A stretch of DNA of 64,000 nucleotides from NCBI RefSeq assembly GCF_000422485.1, contig NZ_AULW01000030.1, forward strand, positions 62,001 to 126,000, given 5' to 3'. The stretch is from Paenibacillus pasadenensis DSM 19293 (GTDB taxonomy: Bacteria; Bacillota; Bacilli; Paenibacillales; Paenibacillaceae). The translations under genes were made by a program, and so were the position numbers. Position 1 is the first letter of the stretch. Every line of letters starts with the position of its first letter. This document shows positions 34,978 to 42,451 of this stretch, piece after piece. The notes beneath the pieces were generated by a model that was given only the letters and a program-made list of their open reading frames with translations, was not told the DNA's origin and searched no databases.

Positions 34978-36066
34978 CTAGCCTTCCCGGTTCCGTTCGC
35001 GGTCGATCGCTTCCTGCATCGTCTTGTCCGTCAGATGGGCATAGATCTGGGTCGTGTCCGGCGAAGCGTGACCGAGCTGCTCCTGCGTCTTGTACAGGTC
35101 GTTGCGCAAATAATAATCCGTCGCGAACGAATGCCGCAGCTTGTGCACGGACAGATACGGCTTGCCGAACCGCTTGGCGTACTTGAGGACCATCTCCTGG
35201 ATGGCCCTTTTTGTCATGCGCGAGCCTTCCGTCTTGCCGTTGGCGACGGCGAGGAACAGCGCCTTCTCCTTGCGGGGAGCGGCGTAGCGGCTGTCCCGCA
35301 GCTGCAGGTAGGCCTGCAGGTCCTCCACCGCCTGCTGGCGGAAATAGACCGGCGTCTTGAACGTATCGTCGTTGCTGCCCTTGCGGTACGCATAGACGAG
35401 CTTTTTTTTGAGATCAAGATCGTCGACGTTCAGGTTGACGACCTCGGAGACGCGCAGGCCGGAGTGGAGGATGAGGCTGACGATGCAGCAGTCGCGCGTC
35501 GAATTTTTCTCGAAGGCGTGCAGCGCCTGCTTGCTGAGCGCGGGATCCTGGCCGTACTCGGACTTGACGAAGCGGAGGAATTCGTCGAGCTCCTCCTCCT
35601 GCAGCAGCTTGCCCTCGAGCTTGGCGGCCGTATCCTTGGGCTTATGCGTGCGCTTGATCGCGACCTTGGCCATCACGTTGCGCTTGAGCAGCGGATAGAA
35701 GTCCTCGTCCTCGGCGATCTGGCTCAAATAATGAAAGAGCGAGCGGAGGGAGCTGAGCTTGCGCGAGACGGTCGTGCGGCTGTTGGCGTGCAGCGGCTTG
35801 GACGCCAGGAACATGCGGTAGCCGTCGATGCTGTCCATGCGCAGCTTCTCGAGCTCCTCGAGCTTTACATCGGACAGGGCGGGGCCTTCCGCCAAGCCTT
35901 CGGCGATCAGCCAGCCGAGGAAGGCCTCATAGTCCCGCACGTATTCGAGCAGCGAGGAGGGGGAGAGGTCGGGCAGCTTGTAGTTGATGAATTTCTCGAT
36001 ATACCACGGCATGGAGGGAACGCGCCGATCCAGCTCCATGCGGTCCTTCACCTTCAAGATGTTCAT
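34978..36066 (-). CDS. xerS: tyrosine recombinase, XerS type
   Basis: The 362-residue protein starts at ATG 36066 after GGAGGA. A SAM-like N-terminal core-binding domain (about 25-135) precedes the catalytic domain. Catalytic residues are the first Arg in LILHSGLRVSEV, the HxxR box SVHKLRHSFA, the His in LGHASPDTTQ and the Tyr in IYAHL. N-terminal MNILKVKDRM and overall length match XerS, the single recombinase that resolves chromosome dimers in streptococci; Paenibacillaceae often have it besides XerC/XerD. A dif-like element lies 73 bases upstream. Confidence 0.88.
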   Translation of the reverse strand: MNILKVKDRMELDRRVPSMPWYIEKFINYKLPDLSPSSLLEYVRDYEAFLGWLIAEGLAEGPALSDVKLEELEKLRMDSIDGYRMFLASKPLHANSRTTVSRKLSSLRSLFHYLSQIAEDEDFYPLLKRNVMAKVAIKRTHKPKDTAAKLEGKLLQEEELDEFLRFVKSEYGQDPALSKQALHAFEKNSTRDCCIVSLILHSGLRVSEVVNLNVDDLDLKKKLVYAYRKGSNDDTFKTPVYFRQQAVEDLQAYLQLRDSRYAAPRKEKALFLAVANGKTEGSRMTKRAIQEMVLKYAKRFGKPYLSVHKLRHSFATDYYLRNDLYKTQEQLGHASPDTTQIYAHLTDKTMQEAIDRERNREG

Positions 36067-36138
36067 GAGCGGCTCCTCCAATCTTTTCCTCCGTATTGTA
36101 GCAACTGCCGTTTCCCCCGACAAGCTTCCGTGCGGCAT

Positions 36139-36173
36139 GCTTACTTTCTAAGGATAGTTATGTAAACCTTTAA
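36139..36173 (+). repeat. dif-like direct repeat, copy B
   Basis: CTTTCTAA, six bases, then TTATGTAAACC, followed by TTTAA. It matches copy A (33095-33129) at the inner left arm, the whole right arm and four of five bases after it, and it lies just upstream of xerS. Confidence 0.55.
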
Positions 36174-36181
36174 CGGCATTT

Positions 36182-36209
36182 AAAAAACCGCTCGGTAAAA
36201 CCGGGCGGT
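36182..36209 (-). terminator. terminator of the metallophosphoesterase gene
   Basis: On the minus strand ACCGCCCGGT and ACCGAGCGGT arms form a stem with a 3-base loop, followed by six T, about 20 bases beyond the stop. Confidence 0.8.
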
Positions 36210-36231
36210 CAGACCAAACCAAGATGATCGA

Positions 36232-37371
36232 TCAGGATGAACGGAACGTCAACGTAATGAGCAGCGCCTCGCTGCGGCTGAACAGCCGGACCGGCGGTCC
36301 CCAGCTGCCGAAGCCGGAGGAGACGAACACATGCGTGAGCGACTTGCGCATGTAGCCCCAATCGAGCTCGAACAGGCGGCGCGTGACGAGATGGTTGGGG
36401 GCGAACTGGCCGCGATGCGTATGGCCGCACAGCAGGACGTCCGCGCCGGCCGCGGCCGCTTCGGCGAAGCCGTACGGCTGATGGTCCAGCAGCACGATCG
36501 GCGCCGAGGAGTCGATATCGCGCAGCAGCTCGGCTGTCGGCAGCCGGCCTGCGCCGGGCAGCGACTCGGCGGTGCGGTCCTTGCGGCCGGCGATGACGAT
36601 GCCTCCCGCATCGATCCATTCGTCCTGCAGCACCGGAATGCCCGCCTGCTTCATCGCCCCGACGTAGGCGGGGATGTCTCCGCCATAATATTCGTGGTTG
36701 CCGAGCACCGCGTACGTGCCGAGCGGCGCCTTCAGCTGCGAGATGACCTCCGCCATGCGCAGATGGAGGAAAGGCTTGACGCTGTCGTCGAGCACGTCGC
36801 CCGGCAGCAGGATCAAGTCCGGCCGCAGCTCCTGGCTGATGCGGACAAGCTTTCTCAGATGGCGCTTGCCGACGATGTCGCCGAGATGGATGTCGGACGC
36901 GACGAGCAGCGTCACGCTGTCCCGATCCGCCATCGGCTTGTCCACCTGCACGCTGTGGCGCCGCACGATCGGGCTGAACGCGTTGCGCGTGCCCCAGGCG
37001 AGCAGGACGAGCAGGAGCAGCAGCACGGTCCAGCCGGCGGCGCCGGCATAAGCGTCGAACGAGACGCCTGCAGCGCGGGCGGCGAGCCAGCCGAGATCGG
37101 CGAGCGGCAGCAGCAGGATGAGGTATTCCAGCGCGGCGATGGAGTAGGAGGCGGCGGCTTTGAACAAGCGCGCCGGCAGCGCTCCCCAGAAGCGGACGAG
37201 CGCCATCGCGAGGAAGTACGAGACGGACGCGAGCACGACGGCCGTCCACATGCCGATTCCCGGCGACAAGCCTTGGCTGGCGAGGAATAGCGAGAGATTC
37301 CACCCGATATAATAGATCAGGGCGGCGTAGATCACGATGACGGATACGAGGGCAAGCCATCTGCGGCTCAT
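36232..37371 (-). CDS. membrane-bound metallophosphoesterase
   Basis: A 379-residue protein with four N-terminal membrane helices (about 5-140) and a calcineurin-like phosphoesterase domain behind them. Metal-binding motifs are DIHLG, GDVLDD, GNHEYYGG, LLDHQP and CGHTHRGQ. ATG 37371 has AAGGAG upstream (TTG 37398 is unlikely). The layout resembles the YkuE/YaeI group, whose members act on lipid or envelope phosphoesters. The face of the membrane on which the domain lies is not certain. Confidence 0.9.
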   Translation of the reverse strand: MSRRWLALVSVIVIYAALIYYIGWNLSLFLASQGLSPGIGMWTAVVLASVSYFLAMALVRFWGALPARLFKAAASYSIAALEYLILLLPLADLGWLAARAAGVSFDAYAGAAGWTVLLLLLVLLAWGTRNAFSPIVRRHSVQVDKPMADRDSVTLLVASDIHLGDIVGKRHLRKLVRISQELRPDLILLPGDVLDDSVKPFLHLRMAEVISQLKAPLGTYAVLGNHEYYGGDIPAYVGAMKQAGIPVLQDEWIDAGGIVIAGRKDRTAESLPGAGRLPTAELLRDIDSSAPIVLLDHQPYGFAEAAAAGADVLLCGHTHRGQFAPNHLVTRRLFELDWGYMRKSLTHVFVSSGFGSWGPPVRLFSRSEALLITLTFRSS

Positions 37372-37565
37372 GCGGGCATTCTCCTTTTTGGCTGTCAATC
37401 GGGCTTCGTAGACTAGCGTAACTGGTTTTGTAACTTTGTTGCAACTTATCTCGCAGCCGGCCCGTTTATAATGGTACCAACAGCTGATTCACCCCTTGCG
37501 AGCAAGGGTAATGAACGTCAAGCTCTTGTCACAAGTCCTAGCTTTGCGAAAGGGAGACGAGCCAC

Positions 37566-38078
37566 ATGAAAAAAAGTCTCATCAGCATTCTCGCCACCGC
37601 CTCGATCCTGTTCTATTTCATCTCCACGGCCAATGCCGTAGGCGGAGACTATCAGCCGGTGCAAAAGACGGCCGACACCCAAACCGACTATATCGAATCC
37701 ATCACCCATAAAGAAGGCAAATGGTACATAACGGTCGATCCGATCGAATGGTACGAAGGCAAGGAAGCCGACGAGCAGTTCCTGAAGCATGAGCCGGACA
37801 GCGGCCTGGACGGCGCTCCGGACGGCTATTATATCGTCAATGACGATACGACGGCGACTACGTACGAGATCTCGCCGGATGCAGCCGTGCTCATGCAGCT
37901 GTATGACCGCACGGGAGACCCGGCCGAGCTGGAGACGCAGTGGAACGAGCCGGTCGCTCTCGACGAGTTCGCCAAGCTGTATGCCAAGAACGACGTGCTC
38001 GACCTCGCCGACTTCCCGTATCATCTGACGGTCAAGGACGGCGTCGTGACGAAGATCGTGCAGCAGTTCATTCCTTGA
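37566..38078 (+). CDS. secreted protein of unknown function
   Basis: A 170-residue protein with a clear Sec signal peptide (MKKSLISILATASILFYFIS, cleavage near TANA-VGG). The mature part is acidic, without Cys, and contains KWYITVDPIEWYEGKEADEQ and a strand-rich end (YHLTVKDGVVTKIVQQFIP). GAAAGGGAGACGAG precedes the ATG and a TATAAT lies at 37467-37472. The DPIEWYEG segment occurs in small secreted Bacillota proteins of unknown role. It ends in a strong terminator. Confidence 0.8.
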   Translation: MKKSLISILATASILFYFISTANAVGGDYQPVQKTADTQTDYIESITHKEGKWYITVDPIEWYEGKEADEQFLKHEPDSGLDGAPDGYYIVNDDTTATTYEISPDAAVLMQLYDRTGDPAELETQWNEPVALDEFAKLYAKNDVLDLADFPYHLTVKDGVVTKIVQQFIP

Positions 38079-38127
38079 TGCACCCCATGGAGCATCGGCT
38101 GATGCATCGCTCGACCAGTTTAATCAA

Positions 38128-38164
38128 AAAATCCTTCGGCCCTCAAGCGGCCGAAGGATTTTTA
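38128..38164. terminator. bidirectional terminator
   Basis: A perfect 15-bp stem (AAAAATCCTTCGGCC and complement) with a 7-base loop has T runs on both sides, between the secreted-protein gene and the convergent P-type ATPase gene. Confidence 0.9.
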
Positions 38165-38185
38165 TTTTCTGCGCTCATTCCATCC

Positions 38186-40570
38186 TCATTCCGCGACGGC
38201 TGGTGCAGACGCCGGCTCTTCCGCCGAGCGGCGGGAAGGGACGAGCAGCAGCAGGCTGACGAGCGAGACGAAGATCGTCGCGCCCATATCCGACAGGATG
38301 GCGATCCAGAGCGTGAGCCAGCCCGGGATCGTCAGCAGCAGAGCGACGAGCTTGAGGCCGAGCGCGACCGCAAGATTGAAGCGGATGATCCGGTTCGTGC
38401 GCTTGGCGGTGCGGATCGCCTCGGGCAGCTTGCCGAGATGATCCTGCATGAGCACGAGATCGGCCGTCTCGATCGCGCTGTCCGTGCCTTTGCCCATGGC
38501 GATGCCGAGATCGGAGGCGGCGAGCGCCGGCGCGTCGTTGATGCCGTCGCCGATCATCGCGACCTTGCCTGCGGCTTTGAGCCGGTTGACGCGCTCGACC
38601 TTGTCCGCGGGCAGCAGTCCGGCTGCCGTCTCGTCGACGCCGGCTGCCGCGGCCATGCGGCGGGCGGCGGCTTCATGGTCGCCGGTCAGCATGACGGTGC
38701 GGGCGATGCCGGCGCGGCGCAGCTCGCGGACGACGCCGGGCGTCTCCGGCCGCAGCTCGTCGGAGATGCCGAACAGGCCGAGCAGCCGGCTCTCGTCCGC
38801 CAGCGCGACGAGCGTCAAGCCCTGCTCGCGGTACGCTCGGAGCGCCTCGGCCGCCTCCGCATGCGGGAGGATGCCGAGCTCCTCCAGCGCAGCGGGGCTG
38901 CCGAGCGAGTACTTCGTGCCGCCGAGCGCGGCAGCGAGCCCTTTGCCGGGTACGGCCGTCGTTTCCGCCGTCTCGTAGGCGATGCCGCGCTCCTCGATGT
39001 AGGCGAGCACCGCCTTGGCGAGCGGATGGGCGGAGCCGCTTTCCATCGCGGCCGCGACCGGGAGGAAGCGGTCGTCCCAGCTCGCCGCCTCGGCCACATG
39101 CGGATGCCCCTTCGTCAGCGTGCCGGTCTTGTCAAAGGCGATGATGCGGATGCGGCCGAGCTGCTCGAGATGGGCGCCGCCTTTGACCAGGATGCCTTCC
39201 CGCGCGAGGCGCGTAATGCCGGCGAGGATCGCGACCGGCGAGGAGAGGATGAGCGCACACGGGCAGCCGACGATGAGCACGGCGAGTCCTTCGTACAGCC
39301 AGTGGCGCCACTCGCCGCCGAGCAGCAGCGGCGGGACGAGCATGACCAGCACGGCGATGATCATGATCGCCGGCGTATAGTAGCGGGAAAAGCGGTTGAT
39401 GAACAGCTCGGTCGGCGTCTTGGACTCCTGCGCCTCCTGGACGAGCTGGAGAATTTTCGCCAGGGAGGACTCCGAGTACGATTTTTCGATCCGGACCGTC
39501 AGGCTGCCCTCCTGGTTGAGGCTGCCGCCGAATACGGCGTCGCCGGGCTTCTTGTCGACCGGGATCGGCTCGCCGGTGATGGCGGCTTCGTTGACGGAGC
39601 TGCTGCCGGTGACGATGACGCCGTCGGAAGGGATTTGCGAGCCTGCGGCGACCAGCACCGTCTGGCCGGCGGACAGGCGGGACACGGGAATACGCCGCGT
39701 CGCGCCGTCCTCCAGCAGCATCGCTTCCTTCGGCGCCGCTTCGAGCAGGCGGTCCATCGACTCGCGGGCGCGGTTCATGCCGAGCCCTTCGAGCAGCTCG
39801 TTGACGCCGAACAGGATCGCGACGAGCGCTGCTTCCTTCCACTCCTCGATGGCGACGGCGCCGATGAGCGCGACGGTCATGAGCGTGTCGATCGTGAAGC
39901 GGAGGCTCGCCAGATTGCGCAGCCCTTTCCAGAACGTCCGCCAGCCGCTGAGCGCGATCGCGCCGAGATAGAGCGGGATGGAGACGGCGGACGGCACGCG
40001 GTCGCCGAGCAGGACGGCGGCCAGCAGCAGCGCGAGGCTGATGCCGAGCTGCGCGTAGATGCCGCGACCGGAGGCATGGTCGTGATCGTGGTCATGATCA
40101 TGACCGTGCGCGTGTCCAGGAGCGCTTGCCTGGTCTTGCTCCTGCGCTTGGGCGACATGCTTGCGAAGGTCCGCTTGGCCGTGGCTATGTTCGTGCCTGC
40201 TGTCAACATCATGATGGACTCCAGCGTGACCGTGCCCGTGAGCGTGGCCATGTGCATCATTGCTGTCATCATCATGGACCCCATCGTGGGCATCTGCATC
40301 GTGGCCATGCTCATGAGAGTGTCCCGCCCCGCAGCAGGAGGCGGGGGCTTCTTCTGGAACGGCCGAAGCCGATCGTTCCGCGAGGATCGAAGCGCCGTCG
40401 GTCTTCAGTATTTTGCGCACCTTGTCCATAGGCACGCGTTCATCCATGACGAGGCGCGCGGATGAAAAATGAAGCGCGGCCGTATCGCCATGAGGAAGCT
40501 TGCGGATCTGCCGCTCCAGATCGGCGGCGCAGTTGCCGCAGCTGAGTCCTTTTACCCGATATTCCAGCAA
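38186..40570 (-). CDS. heavy-metal P1B-type ATPase with His-rich linker (Zn/Cd/Pb type)
   Basis: The 794-residue pump has an N-terminal metal-binding domain (GLSCGNCA, Cys11 and Cys14), then a linker of about 90 residues packed with His, Asp and Gly. Next come the actuator TGEP, transmembrane CPC (VGCPCALI), phosphorylation site DKTGT, HP motif GSAHPLA and hinge GDGINDAPAL. The final helices with NLAVALGLK and SDMG are those of the Zn/Cd/Pb-exporting P1B-2 group. The TTG start at 40570 is preferred (AAGGAAGGA nine bases upstream); ATG 40600 is the alternative. It is divergent from an ArsR-type sensor. Confidence 0.93.
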   Translation of the reverse strand: MLEYRVKGLSCGNCAADLERQIRKLPHGDTAALHFSSARLVMDERVPMDKVRKILKTDGASILAERSASAVPEEAPASCCGAGHSHEHGHDADAHDGVHDDDSNDAHGHAHGHGHAGVHHDVDSRHEHSHGQADLRKHVAQAQEQDQASAPGHAHGHDHDHDHDHASGRGIYAQLGISLALLLAAVLLGDRVPSAVSIPLYLGAIALSGWRTFWKGLRNLASLRFTIDTLMTVALIGAVAIEEWKEAALVAILFGVNELLEGLGMNRARESMDRLLEAAPKEAMLLEDGATRRIPVSRLSAGQTVLVAAGSQIPSDGVIVTGSSSVNEAAITGEPIPVDKKPGDAVFGGSLNQEGSLTVRIEKSYSESSLAKILQLVQEAQESKTPTELFINRFSRYYTPAIMIIAVLVMLVPPLLLGGEWRHWLYEGLAVLIVGCPCALILSSPVAILAGITRLAREGILVKGGAHLEQLGRIRIIAFDKTGTLTKGHPHVAEAASWDDRFLPVAAAMESGSAHPLAKAVLAYIEERGIAYETAETTAVPGKGLAAALGGTKYSLGSPAALEELGILPHAEAAEALRAYREQGLTLVALADESRLLGLFGISDELRPETPGVVRELRRAGIARTVMLTGDHEAAARRMAAAAGVDETAAGLLPADKVERVNRLKAAGKVAMIGDGINDAPALAASDLGIAMGKGTDSAIETADLVLMQDHLGKLPEAIRTAKRTNRIIRFNLAVALGLKLVALLLTIPGWLTLWIAILSDMGATIFVSLVSLLLLVPSRRSAEEPASAPAVAE

Positions 40571-40711
40571 GGGGCATCTTCCTTCCTTGACCATACGCAT
40601 GAATACTTGCTCATATGATATGATTGTTTGCTGGAATGGTCAACCGATTGGGACAATTATCCCTAAAAATTAATGATGTCCGTAAAACTTCCGTTTAATG
40701 CCGGCGATTGG

Positions 40712-40717
40712 TATAAT
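40712..40717 (+). promoter_or_regulatory. -10 element of the ArsR-type regulator
   Basis: TATAAT at 40712-40717 lies in the region between the divergent pump and sensor genes. It places the transcription start near 40724 and makes ATG 40753 a better start than ATG 40726. Confidence 0.55.
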
Positions 40718-40752
40718 GAAGGTCAATGGATACGGATCGGAGGCAGAGGCGG

Positions 40753-41175
40753 ATGAATACGGATGCGAAAAGCCAGGCAGGGGCCGAGGTGGAGGAGGCC
40801 GCTTGGCGCGAGGACGAGCCGTCCGAGCTGGAGGGCGAGCACGCGGCGCCCGAGCAGCCCCGCGATCTAAGCGCGGTCAAGGCGGCGATGCTCGACGACC
40901 GCTCCGCGCTGCAGCTGGCCGACTGGCTCAAGGCGCTGAGCGATCCGACAAGGGTCAAGCTCGTCGACGCGCTCATGCACAGCGAGCTGTGCGTGCATGA
41001 TCTGACCGTGCTGCTCGGAATGAACCAATCCGCCGTCTCCCATCAGCTGCGCTATTTGCGCAACATGCGGATCGTGAAGCGCCGCAAGGAAGGCAAGACG
41101 GTGTACTATTCGCTCGACGACGATCACGTCGAACAAGTGTTCCGACAGACGCTCGAGCATGTCCGGCATTCCTGA
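40753..41175 (+). CDS. ArsR/SmtB-family metal sensor (CzrA-like)
   Basis: The 140-residue repressor has a winged helix (LSDPTRVKLVDALM, MNQSAVSHQLRYLRNMRIVK, GKTVYYSL). The C-terminal helix carries D-x-H, ten residues, H-x-x-H (DDHVEQVFRQTLEHVRH), which is the alpha-5 zinc site of SmtB and CzrA. An ELCVHDL alpha-3 motif with a single Cys is also present. ATG 40753 is nine bases after GGAGG. Zinc or cobalt should release it from DNA and induce the divergent pump. The first 45 residues are acidic and probably disordered. Confidence 0.9.
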   Translation: MNTDAKSQAGAEVEEAAWREDEPSELEGEHAAPEQPRDLSAVKAAMLDDRSALQLADWLKALSDPTRVKLVDALMHSELCVHDLTVLLGMNQSAVSHQLRYLRNMRIVKRRKEGKTVYYSLDDDHVEQVFRQTLEHVRHS

Positions 41176-41194
41176 GCTCAGGAATGCCGTTTTT
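41165..41194 (+). terminator. terminator after the ArsR-type gene
   Basis: A perfect 11-bp stem (GGCATTCCTGA/TCAGGAATGCC) is followed by G and five T. It starts inside the last codons of the sensor gene. Confidence 0.9.
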
Positions 41195-41204
41195 CCCGGC
41201 TCAA

Positions 41205-41236
41205 AAGTTGCGTGAAATACATATTTTACGCAACTT
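41205..41236. other. 32-base near-perfect palindrome with 11-6-11 Xer-site geometry
   Basis: GTTGCGTGAAA, TACATA, TTTTACGCAAC: two 11-base arms matching at 10 positions around a 6-base centre, extended by AA/TT outside. It begins 77 bases before a tyrosine recombinase gene and after a separate terminator, so termination is not its obvious role. Recombination site or autoregulatory operator are both possible. Confidence 0.5.
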
Positions 41237-41281
41237 CGATTTTAAGAGACTTTTAGCAGGAACGAGAAGGAGTGGGGAAGG

Positions 41282-42226
41282 TTGTCCGTGACGGTGCATG
41301 AGCTGCAAGAGGCCTATGGCGAGGAGCTGGAGCTGTTCCGCATCTGGATGAAGAACCAGGGCATGACGCTGTCGACGGAACGGGCGTATGTCGCCGACGT
41401 GCGTCTCTATCTCGCGTCCTTGTATCCCGAAGCGCTCGAGCGCAGCGGCAAGCTGGACATCATGCGCTATCTGTCCGCGAGCCGCGAGCGGGGAGCGGGA
41501 GACGAGGCGCGCAACCGCAAGCTGAGCTCCCTGCGGGCGTTCTATCGGGCGCTCAACGAGATGGACCGGCTGCAGGCCAATCCGGCCGCGCTCACGCCCA
41601 AGTCGCGCCAGCAGAAAAACCGCATGCCGGTCTATTTGGACGAGGAGCAGCTGCAGGAGCTGTTCGGGCATGTCGGAGGCAAGCACCAGGAACGGAATCT
41701 GTCGATCCTGCTGCTCATGGCGTACGCCGGACTGCGGGTCGGGGAGATCCATCGGCTCAACTCGTTCGATCTCAAGCCGGACGGGACGCTGTCGGTGCTC
41801 GGCAAAGGACGGAAATGGCGCTATCTGCCGCTGCCGGACAGTCTCGCCCGGCTGCTGCGGCGCCTGGAGGACGACAGCCGCGGCCGGATGCGGCAAGGCA
41901 AGGAGCAGCCGATGTTCGTCAGCCAGCTCGGACGCCGCCTGTCGGTCCGCATGATCCAGACGATCGCGGACCGCACGCTGGAGCGGCTGCAGGGCGAGCG
42001 GCCGGAGCTGGCGATGAAGAAGCTGTCGAGCCACAAGCTGCGCCACAGCTTCGCGACGATGCAGATCCGCAGCGGCACGGACATCCGCACGCTGCAGGAG
42101 CTGCTCGGCCATGCGAGCATCGAGACGACGCAGATCTACACGCATATCGACAACGCGCAGATGAAGACGGCGATGGAGCGCATGTCCGCCAAGCTGCCGG
42201 AGCTGCGGGAGGGCCGTCCTCGCTGA
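41282..42226 (+). CDS. tyrosine recombinase, XerC/XerD-like
   Basis: A 314-residue recombinase with TTG start at 41282, nine bases after AAGGAG. The N-terminal SAM-like domain (about 8-95) is followed by the catalytic core: Arg in YAGLRVGEIHRL, HxxR box SSHKLRHSFATMQI, His in LGHASIETT and Tyr in QIYTHI. It is shorter than XerS (34978-36066) and not closely similar to it. No phage or integron genes are nearby. It may be a stand-alone XerC/D homologue acting on the palindrome just upstream. Confidence 0.88.
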   Translation: MSVTVHELQEAYGEELELFRIWMKNQGMTLSTERAYVADVRLYLASLYPEALERSGKLDIMRYLSASRERGAGDEARNRKLSSLRAFYRALNEMDRLQANPAALTPKSRQQKNRMPVYLDEEQLQELFGHVGGKHQERNLSILLLMAYAGLRVGEIHRLNSFDLKPDGTLSVLGKGRKWRYLPLPDSLARLLRRLEDDSRGRMRQGKEQPMFVSQLGRRLSVRMIQTIADRTLERLQGERPELAMKKLSSHKLRHSFATMQIRSGTDIRTLQELLGHASIETTQIYTHIDNAQMKTAMERMSAKLPELREGRPR

Positions 42227-42256
42227 GCGGGCCAAGGCTTGCCGGATGGACGGGGC

Positions 42257-42403
42257 ATGACAGCGAAAAACCGGAAAGGCGTAATGGGCGTGCCGGGGGG
42301 AGACTTCGGTTATAGCGGTTTCCGCTCTGTCGAGGAGGACGTTTTCGTGTTCAAAGGAAGAGTGCGAAGAGACAGGAACGGGAAAGTAGATGAGGCGAAT
42401 TAA
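42257..42403 (+). CDS. possible 48-residue small protein
   Basis: An open frame begins at ATG 42257 (weak site ACGGGG) and encodes a basic peptide (MTAKNRKGVMGVPGGDFGYS, ending GKVDEAN). An internal GTG preceded by GAGGAGG could start an 18-residue version. It lies just after the recombinase gene, and its stop overlaps the terminator of the convergent oxidoreductase gene. No family is recognised and it may be chance. Confidence 0.3.
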   Translation: MTAKNRKGVMGVPGGDFGYSGFRSVEEDVFVFKGRVRRDRNGKVDEAN

Positions 42404-42434
42404 AAAGACAGGTTCGGCTGAGGCCGGACCTGTC
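42402..42434 (-). terminator. terminator of the Gfo/Idh/MocA gene
   Basis: On the minus strand GACAGGTCCGGC and GCCGAACCTGTC arms are followed by TTTTT, 18 bases beyond the stop codon. Confidence 0.8.
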
Positions 42435-42451
42435 TGTCGTTGAAGCGCTTG

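Noticed and set aside
36139-36173. Reading copy B as a complete chromosomal dif site
   Set aside because: The right arm fits well but the left arm matches dif poorly, and a true dif should be unique, whereas a second copy lies at 33095.
37399-37565. Possible riboswitch before the secreted-protein gene
   Set aside because: A CCCTTGCGAGCAAGGG hairpin and a -10 box are visible, but nothing fits a known class and no multi-helix junction could be drawn.
38186-40570. CRISPR-like or repeat array in the His-rich linker DNA
   Set aside because: The short CATGAT-type repeats encode His-Asp runs inside a continuous reading frame and have no spacer structure.
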